Positions 1 through 5,225 of a stretch of DNA of 5,225 nucleotides are shown piece after piece. Source of the stretch: Pseudomonadota bacterium (GTDB lineage: Bacteria > Pseudomonadota > Gammaproteobacteria > Burkholderiales > Burkholderiaceae_C); assembly GCA_018241985.1 (NCBI GenBank), contig JAFECV010000177.1:1-5225 (forward strand). The letters are read 5' to 3'. The first letter of the stretch is position 1. Each line of letters begins with the position of its first letter. The position numbers and the translations under genes were made by a program. The notes beneath the pieces are model-generated. The model searched no databases, had not been told where the DNA came from, and saw nothing but the letters and a program-made list of their open reading frames with translations.

Positions 1-652
1 GCCCGCTCAGGAAAGCATCGGCGAGTGCCACGCACCTCTCGAAGCTTGGCCGGTAGTCCAGCGTGGCAATGGCATTGAACCCAGCCCGCAGGCTGGGATG
101 CGGTGCCCGGATCTGCGCAAGAAAGGTCTCCCGGTGGCGCAGCAGGAAGGGTCTGGCCTGTACGAGCTGCATGGGGTCCTTTTCGATCACGAGCGCCAGA
201 TCGAACAGGTCGCGCGCCGCGACGCGATCGCCCCGGTGGTACATCTTCTTGGCGACGATCTCGGCGGCCCTCTCGACCTTGACGCGGCTGTCGCCGATCT
301 CCCAGGTTTCCCAGGCGTCGTCCAGCAGGTTGGGCGCGGCCACGAAATCGACCTCGCCTTCCTCGAACTGGAGTTTGACGAAGCTGCCTGCCATCTCGGT
401 GTAGTCCTCGGTCAACTCCGCCGCGACATCGTTCAGGCGAGGCGTGACGAAGCCGAGGTATTGCGGATCGGGGACGAAGATGTCGATGTCCTTGCTCAGG
501 CGATGGCGGTGGCGAAACATCAGCACCGTCCCGCCGCCCAGCGTCCAGAACGGATCGCCGATCCCGCCATGCTTGCGAATCTCATCGATCAGTCGCAGCG
601 CGCGCGGCAACAACGCCTGCCAAGGCCCACTGGGAAGCTGCTCGGCGTTCAT
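1..652 (-). CDS. Nucleotidyltransferase, AbiEii/AbiGii toxin family (3' end outside window)
   Basis: I translated this frame by hand. It is open from an ATG at 652 to the window edge, giving 217 residues with no stop, so the C-terminus is missing. It looks like a DNA-polymerase-beta-fold nucleotidyltransferase of the AbiEii/AbiGii (type IV TA toxin) family. Residues 38-42 (LGGGT) followed by 52-59 (LSKDIDIF) form the glycine turn plus DxD metal motif, with Asp55 and Asp57. A third acidic position fits Asp102 in EVDF. A basic/helical motif follows at 135-151 (KKMYHRG, then RDLFDLA), matching the K...RD.FDL signature of the family. Known members transfer nucleotides to tRNA or other acceptors and inhibit growth; the substrate here cannot be read from sequence. 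The ATG overlaps the stop of the upstream XRE gene (ATGA), implying translational coupling. All key residues visible are intact, so it is not obviously decayed. Alternative: a housekeeping-like orphan nucleotidyltransferase, but the HTH partner favours a TA module. Confidence 0.85.
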   Translation of the reverse strand, partial: MNAEQLPSGPWQALLPRALRLIDEIRKHGGIGDPFWTLGGGTVLMFRHRHRLSKDIDIFVPDPQYLGFVTPRLNDVAAELTEDYTEMAGSFVKLQFEEGEVDFVAAPNLLDDAWETWEIGDSRVKVERAAEIVAKKMYHRGDRVAARDLFDLALVIEKDPMQLVQARPFLLRHRETFLAQIRAPHPSLRAGFNAIATLDYRPSFERCVALADAFLSG

Positions 653-1140
653 GCCCAGAGCGCCTTGCGGTGCACGGCCAGCGCGTCGGCCAGCCTCGCC
701 ACGTTGCGCCAGACACGGCGCGGCGGCACATGCGCGCGTTCGGCGGCCTCCTCCACCGCCATCACGACCACCGGGACGGGCGCCTCGTCCAGCAGATGGG
801 TGAGGTGCGCGGCGAACGGCGGCGGCACCGCGCCGCTGGCCAGCGCCTTGCCCAGGGTCTCGGGCGCCAGCTCATCGGCGTAGCTGACGCTCGCCGACTT
901 CGCCGCCATCCATAGACCCCGCTTCTTGCGCCGCGCCTGCGTGCTCAAGGGCGGCACGTCCAGCCCCAGCACGGCCAGCACCTGCGCCACCCGGTTGACG
1001 CCGAGGTCGTTCAGGGTGCCGTTCTCAAGTCCCACCAGCGTCTGGCGCGACAGCCCGCTCAGGTGCGCAAGCTGCACCTGGGACAAGCCCAGTTCCGCGC
1101 GCCGGGTGCGTACTGCCTGGCCGATGTCGCTCAGAATCAT
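649..1140 (-). CDS. XRE-family helix-turn-helix regulator, putative antitoxin of the AbiEii-like partner
   Basis: This 163-residue protein has an N-terminal XRE/HipB-type DNA-binding domain at about residues 5-60. The helix-turn-helix is clear at 19-41 (LSQVQLAHLSGLS followed by RQTLVGLENG). A basic linker (RKKR, 72-75) precedes an extended C-terminal region (about 80-163) that I do not recognise; it is partly helical and ends in an Arg/Ala-rich stretch. It is probably the module that contacts or neutralises the partner, but that is inference. It lies directly upstream of the nucleotidyltransferase gene with a 4-base ATGA overlap. This is the usual antitoxin-first order. Classical AbiEi antitoxins have an N-terminal winged-helix domain instead of XRE, so the pairing differs from textbook AbiE. 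No clear Shine-Dalgarno precedes the ATG at 1140. Repeated GACAT half-sites sit just upstream and are likely its own operator. Alternative: a plain transcriptional regulator next to an unrelated enzyme. Confidence 0.85.
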   Translation of the reverse strand: MILSDIGQAVRTRRAELGLSQVQLAHLSGLSRQTLVGLENGTLNDLGVNRVAQVLAVLGLDVPPLSTQARRKKRGLWMAAKSASVSYADELAPETLGKALASGAVPPPFAAHLTHLLDEAPVPVVVMAVEEAAERAHVPPRRVWRNVARLADALAVHRKALWA

Positions 1141-1146
1141 GATGAC

Positions 1147-1174
1147 GACATGATATGTCTAATATTTTTGACAT
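1147..1174. promoter_or_regulatory. Inverted-repeat operator candidate for the XRE protein
   Basis: GACAT (1147-1151), ATGTC (1155-1159) and GACAT (1170-1174) are three copies of one half-site. The first two form a perfect 5-bp inverted repeat with a 3-bp spacer. The second and third form another with a 10-bp AT-rich spacer. The cluster starts 7 bp upstream of the XRE start codon and overlaps the candidate -10 box. Repeated palindromes in this position are typical XRE-antitoxin autorepression sites; binding by this protein is inferred. Confidence 0.5.
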
Positions 1175-1201
1175 TCTATGCTATCCCCCTTGATCCGACA
1201 A
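1173..1201 (-). promoter_or_regulatory. Candidate sigma-70 promoter of the XRE/AbiEii operon
   Basis: Reading the minus strand, TTGTCG (1201-1196; 4 of 6 matches to TTGACA) is separated by exactly 17 bp from TAGAAT (1178-1173; 5 of 6 matches to TATAAT). Transcription would begin near 1166, leaving a leader of about 25 bases that contains the 1147-1159 palindrome. A competing -10, TATCAT at 1155-1150, would give an almost leaderless transcript. The surrounding block 1151-1184 is AT-rich compared with its neighbours, which supports a promoter here, but the exact boxes are uncertain. Confidence 0.35.
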
Positions 1202-1304
1202 CTGGCCCGGCAACCGCTTGGCAAAAGGCCCGTCGCGATGGCCATACCATCTGCCTGGAAGGACAATTGCCGCTCACGCCGCCGAGGCCACCATCACGAC
1301 AACC

Positions 1305-2075
1305 ATGAAACTCGCCACCTGGAACATCAACTCCCTCAACGTGCGCCTGCCGCAGGTGCTGGACTGGCTCACCGCCAATCCGGTGGACGTGCTGGCGCTG
1401 CAGGAACTCAAGCTCACCGACGACAAGTTTCCGGCCGCGGCGTTCGCCGAGGCCGGGTTCCAGGCGCAGTGGCTCGGCCAGAAGACGTACAACGGGGTCG
1501 CGCTGGTCTCGCGCGCGCCCGTGGTCGACGTGGTGCGCAACATCCCGGGTTTCGTGGACGATCAGGCCCGGCTGCTCGCCGGCACGGTCGGCGACCTGCG
1601 CGTGGTCGGCGCGTACTTTCCGAACGGGCAGGCGCCGGGCACCGACAAGTTCGAATACAAGATGCAGTGGCTGCGCGCACTGCGCGACTGGCTGCGCGAG
1701 GAACTGGCGGTGCACCCGCAACTGGTGCTGATGGGCGACTACAACATCACGTTCGACGACGCCGACGTGTGGGACCCGGAAGGCATGCGTGGCCAGATCC
1801 ACTGCACCGACGAGGAGCGCACGCAGCTGCAGGCGCTGATCAAGCTCGGGCTGGTGGACGCGTTCCGGCTGTTTCCGCAGCCCGAGAAGAGCTACACGTG
1901 GTGGGACTACCGGATGCTGGGCTATCAGAAGAACCGCGGCATGCGGATCGACCACATCCTGGTCGGCGAAGCGCTGCGGCCGCGGGTCAAGTCCTGCACC
2001 ATCGACCGCGCGCCGCGCAAGAATAAGCAGCCGAGCGACCACGCACCGGTGCTCGCGGAGCTGCAATTGCTATGA
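1305..2075 (+). CDS. xth: Exodeoxyribonuclease III (AP endonuclease, ExoA/Xth family)
   Basis: This is a 256-residue protein of the EEP (exonuclease-endonuclease-phosphatase) fold. It cleaves DNA 5' of abasic sites and degrades duplex DNA 3'-to-5' in base excision repair; it acts in the cytoplasm and depends on Mg2+. Family residues are all visible: Asn7 in TWNINS, metal-binding Glu34 in LALQELK, Tyr104 in GAYFPNG, the catalytic pair Asp145/Asn147 in MGDYNI, WDP at 156-158, Asp216 in RIDHIL, and the terminal Asp245-His246 in SDHAPV. The length matches bacterial ExoIII (about 255-270). I chose the ATG at 1305 because MKLATWNINS is where the family begins. An in-frame ATG at 1218 would add 29 residues with no family resemblance. 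There is no good Shine-Dalgarno before 1305. It is a single-gene unit, divergent from the XRE pair and convergent with ntrC. Its TGA stop lies within the first arm-loop of a hairpin element. Confidence 0.97.
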   Translation: MKLATWNINSLNVRLPQVLDWLTANPVDVLALQELKLTDDKFPAAAFAEAGFQAQWLGQKTYNGVALVSRAPVVDVVRNIPGFVDDQARLLAGTVGDLRVVGAYFPNGQAPGTDKFEYKMQWLRALRDWLREELAVHPQLVLMGDYNITFDDADVWDPEGMRGQIHCTDEERTQLQALIKLGLVDAFRLFPQPEKSYTWWDYRMLGYQKNRGMRIDHILVGEALRPRVKSCTIDRAPRKNKQPSDHAPVLAELQLL

Positions 2076-2085
2076 TTTAAATAGC
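2069..2085. repeat. Short inverted repeat spanning the xth stop codon
   Basis: GCTAT (2069-2073) and ATAGC (2081-2085) flank GATTTAA; an inner ATTTAAAT palindrome occupies 2075-2082. The repeat begins inside the last xth codons, includes the TGA (2073-2075), and touches the larger hairpin that follows. A GCTAT...ATAGC start resembles dispersed intergenic elements I recall from Comamonadaceae genomes; that link is from memory and untested. Confidence 0.5.
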
Positions 2086-2115
2086 TGAAAGTGAAGGCCG
2101 GCCCTTCGCTTCAGC
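2084..2115. terminator. Hairpin between convergent xth and ntrC, possible bidirectional terminator
   Basis: GCTGAA (2084-2089) pairs with TTCAGC (2110-2115). After one bulged A and a G-T wobble the stem continues through GAAGG/CCTTC toward a CCGG-containing centre, about 12-13 pairs in all. It sits in the 62-bp gap between two converging genes, where a shared terminator is expected. Neither side carries a proper U-tract: xth-ward transcription meets CCCGAAAATCC, and ntrC-ward transcription meets TATTTAAATC, which is only moderately U-rich. It could instead be part of a dispersed hairpin repeat. Confidence 0.5.
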
Positions 2116-2137
2116 CCGAAAATCCTTAAAAATCCGG

Positions 2138-3646
<1,509 letters not shown>

Positions 3647-3656
3647 CGGTTTCGTG

Positions 3657-3663
3657 TCACCTC
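3657..3663 (-). promoter_or_regulatory. Shine-Dalgarno of ntrC
   Basis: GAGGTGA on the minus strand matches the anti-Shine-Dalgarno strongly and lies 10 bases upstream of the ntrC ATG, a slightly long but workable spacing. It is the only strong ribosome binding site visible in this operon and supports the start at 3646. A perfect 10-bp palindrome, GGTCGCGACC (3665-3674), sits just upstream at the end of ntrB. Confidence 0.7.
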
Positions 3664-3673
3664 GGGTCGCGAC

Positions 3674-4747
3674 CTACTGCAGCGGGATCAGCAGCTTGAA
3701 GTCGGTCCGGCCCGGCACGCTGTCGCATTCGATCAGGCCATCGTGCTGCTGCAGAAAGGTCTGCGCCAGCGTCAGCCCCAGGCCGGAGCCGCCCTCCCGG
3801 CCCGACACCAGCGGGTAGAAGATGCGGTCCCTGATCGAATCCGGCACGCCCGGTCCGTTGTCGATCACATGCAATTCCAGTGCCAGCCGATGGCGCTGCC
3901 GCGCCCAGGTGACCTGGCGCGCGATCCGGGTGCGCAGCACGATCTCGGCGTCGCCCTGCGCGATGCGTTGGTTAAGCGCCTGCGCCGCGTTGCGCACCAC
4001 GTTCAGCAGCGCCTGGATCAGCTGCTCGCGGTCGCCGCGGAATTCCGGAATCGACGCGTCGTAGTCGCGCAGCACCGTGAGGCCGCGCGGGTATTCCGCC
4101 TGGACCAGCGCGCGCACCCGCTCGCACACCTCGTGGATGTTGACGTCGCCGACCACGTGCGGCTTGCGGTGCGGCGCCAGCAGCCGATCCACCAGCGTCT
4201 GCAGCCGATCGGCCTCGTGGATGATCACGCCGGTGTACTCGCGCAACTCCGGCGCGTCGATTTCCATCTCGAGCAGCTGCGCCGCGCCGCGGATGCCGCC
4301 CAGCGGGTTCTTGACTTCGTGCGCGAGGTTGCGGAACAGCTCCTTGTTCGTCTGCGCCTGGTCGAGCAGCCGCTCCTCGCGCTCCTGGCGCGCCTGCTGC
4401 TCGAGCGGCAGCAGCTCGACGATGACCGTGTCCGGGCTGTCGGTCTGCGCGACGATCACGTGCACCGGCAGCGGCTCGTGCGGCCCGCGCAGCAACCCGG
4501 CCTCGTAGCGCAGCGCGGCGAAGGCGTTGCTGCCGGCGCCCTCCAGCGCGCTCGCGAGCAGCTGCGGCTCGGTCACAAAGCCAGCGAACGGTGCGCCTTC
4601 GATCGCGCGGCGCGAACTGCCGAGCGCGTCTTCCAGCGCGGCGTTCGCGAACAGCACCGTGCCGTCGCCGCGCACCACGGCCACCAGCGTCGCCAGCAGG
4701 TCGAACGCCTGGAAACGCGCGGCGGCGGGGGAATCGGCGGTGCTCAA
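3674..4747 (-). CDS. glnL: Nitrogen regulation sensor histidine kinase NtrB
   Basis: This is a 357-residue soluble histidine kinase with no membrane segment, as expected for NtrB, which senses nitrogen status through PII (GlnB) in the cytoplasm. An N-terminal PAS domain covers about 12-115 (VLFANAALEDALG at 31-43). The dimerisation/phosphotransfer domain has the H-box FRNLAHEVKNPLGG with phosphoacceptor His143. The ATPase domain shows the N-box NVVRNAAQAL (Asn253), the G1 box DNGPGVP (296-302), YPLVSG before the G2 box, and GGSGLGL (319-325). It phosphorylates NtrC and, with PII, dephosphorylates it. The start is a TTG at 4747; there is no nearby in-frame ATG or GTG and the PAS fold needs the residues just downstream. 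Only 5 bp separate it from the stop of the upstream gene, and the only SD-like sequence (AGGCGG) overlaps that stop and ends one base before the TTG. Translation is therefore probably coupled. ntrC follows after 27 bp. Confidence 0.95.
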   Translation of the reverse strand: MSTADSPAAARFQAFDLLATLVAVVRGDGTVLFANAALEDALGSSRRAIEGAPFAGFVTEPQLLASALEGAGSNAFAALRYEAGLLRGPHEPLPVHVIVAQTDSPDTVIVELLPLEQQARQEREERLLDQAQTNKELFRNLAHEVKNPLGGIRGAAQLLEMEIDAPELREYTGVIIHEADRLQTLVDRLLAPHRKPHVVGDVNIHEVCERVRALVQAEYPRGLTVLRDYDASIPEFRGDREQLIQALLNVVRNAAQALNQRIAQGDAEIVLRTRIARQVTWARQRHRLALELHVIDNGPGVPDSIRDRIFYPLVSGREGGSGLGLTLAQTFLQQHDGLIECDSVPGRTDFKLLIPLQ

Positions 4748-4752
4748 GCCGC

Positions 4753-5225
4753 CTATTGTGAGCCCGTGGCCGCGCCGGGCGGCGGTGGCGGGGGCAGGCG
4801 GCTCAGCTCGCGCTGGATGCCTTCGATGTCGGCCTGGTTGCGGTCGATGTTGGCCTTCATCTCGGCCACCCGGTCGAGGTATTTCTGGTAGTTGCGCGCC
4901 TCGCTGCCCTGCTTGTCCGGCTGGCCGTTGTTGTATTCCTTCAAGAGCTCGGTCTGGCGCGCCTGCGCCTTCTGCAGTTCGGCTTCGAGAATGGCGCGTG
5001 CATCGGCGTCGCGCGCGCGCTGCTCGTTCGACGGCACCCTGGGCTGCGCCGCGGCGGGCGGAGCGGCCCGTGACGGCTCGGCCGGGCGCGCGCCCTTGAT
5101 GATCGTGATGTTGCCGCCGGTGAACGGCTTGCAGCCGCGCGCCTTCGCGTCGGTCGCGTCGTTCGTGTACTCGTTGCCGCAGCGGTAGATCTGGCTCTCG
5201 GCATAGGCATGGCCGGCCAGCGCGG
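4753..5225 (-). CDS. Secreted DUF4124-like protein with coiled coil and poly-proline tail (5' end outside window)
   Basis: The frame is open from the right edge to a TAG at 4753-4755, giving 156 visible residues; the start lies beyond 5225. An internal GTG at 5037 is in frame but would discard the conserved front half, so it is not the real start. The first visible residues, ALAGHAYA then ES, look like the end of a signal peptide cut after AYA, so export to the periplasm is likely. Next comes IYRCGNEYTN with a second cysteine 16 residues later (RGCK), resembling the DUF4124 N-terminal module; the two cysteines could form a disulfide. A low-complexity Ala/Pro segment follows, then charged helices of coiled-coil type (about visible residues 66-142, with a Gly/Asn-rich break near 97-107) and six prolines at 144-149. 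I know of no established function. It sits directly before ntrB in what looks like one operon; glnA would be expected further upstream. Confidence 0.8.
   Translation of the reverse strand, partial: ALAGHAYAESQIYRCGNEYTNDATDAKARGCKPFTGGNITIIKGARPAEPSRAAPPAAAQPRVPSNEQRARDADARAILEAELQKAQARQTELLKEYNNGQPDKQGSEARNYQKYLDRVAEMKANIDRNQADIEGIQRELSRLPPPPPPGAATGSQ

Noticed and set aside
98..883. A 261-codon plus-strand open frame
   Set aside because: It is antisense to the AbiEii-like and XRE genes, has no domain, and its composition is that of a shadow frame.
1168..1196. A perfect TTGACA (1168-1173) on the plus strand as an xth promoter
   Set aside because: No acceptable -10 box lies 16-18 bp downstream, and the hexamer is part of the GACAT half-site cluster. 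TTGGCA at 1218-1223 also lacks a properly spaced -10, so I could not assign an xth promoter.
1218..1304. Upstream in-frame ATG for xth at 1218
   Set aside because: The 29 extra residues have no resemblance to exonuclease III, whose family starts at the MKLATWN position.
1176..2066. A 296-codon minus-strand open frame opposite xth, and a 282-codon plus-strand frame at 1178-2026
   Set aside because: Both overlap the exonuclease III gene in wrong frames and have no recognisable motif; xth carries every catalytic residue.
4753..5037. A 94-residue stand-alone gene starting at GTG 5037
   Set aside because: The same frame stays open to the window edge and contains a signal-peptide end and a DUF4124-like cysteine module, so the GTG is internal.

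Overview
The window is GC-rich DNA from a proteobacterium. The order (minus strand) small secreted DUF4124-like protein, ntrB (glnL), ntrC (glnG), with a convergent exonuclease III gene, is one I associate from memory with Burkholderiales, especially Comamonadaceae. The taxon is an inference; no rRNA or other marker is present.

Layout. (1) 1-1140, minus strand: a two-gene toxin-antitoxin-like operon. A 163-residue XRE-type helix-turn-helix protein (649-1140) overlaps by ATGA a nucleotidyltransferase of the AbiEii/AbiGii toxin family, which runs off the left edge. (2) 1141-1304: a divergent intergenic region with a locally AT-rich block. It holds three GACAT/ATGTC half-sites and a plausible promoter for the TA-like pair, the arrangement expected for autoregulation. 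(3) 1305-2075, plus strand: exodeoxyribonuclease III (xth), with all catalytic residues. (4) 2076-2137: a 62-bp convergent gap. A pair of hairpins begins inside the end of xth and fills most of it; it looks like a bidirectional terminator or a copy of a dispersed intergenic element. (5) 2138-5225, minus strand: a tight operon of a secreted coiled-coil/DUF4124-like protein (5' end outside the window), NtrB sensor kinase and NtrC sigma-54 activator.

How the genes work together. NtrB and NtrC form the nitrogen-limitation two-component system. NtrB autophosphorylates on His143 and passes the phosphate to NtrC Asp55. NtrC then drives sigma-54 promoters, typically glnA and nitrogen-assimilation genes. 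glnA would be expected just upstream, beyond position 5225. The upstream secreted protein is co-transcribed by position, but its role is unknown. Exonuclease III is an independent base-excision-repair gene. The XRE/AbiEii pair is the accessory part of the window and the best candidate for a less-described system, because its putative antitoxin is not the classical AbiEi winged-helix type.
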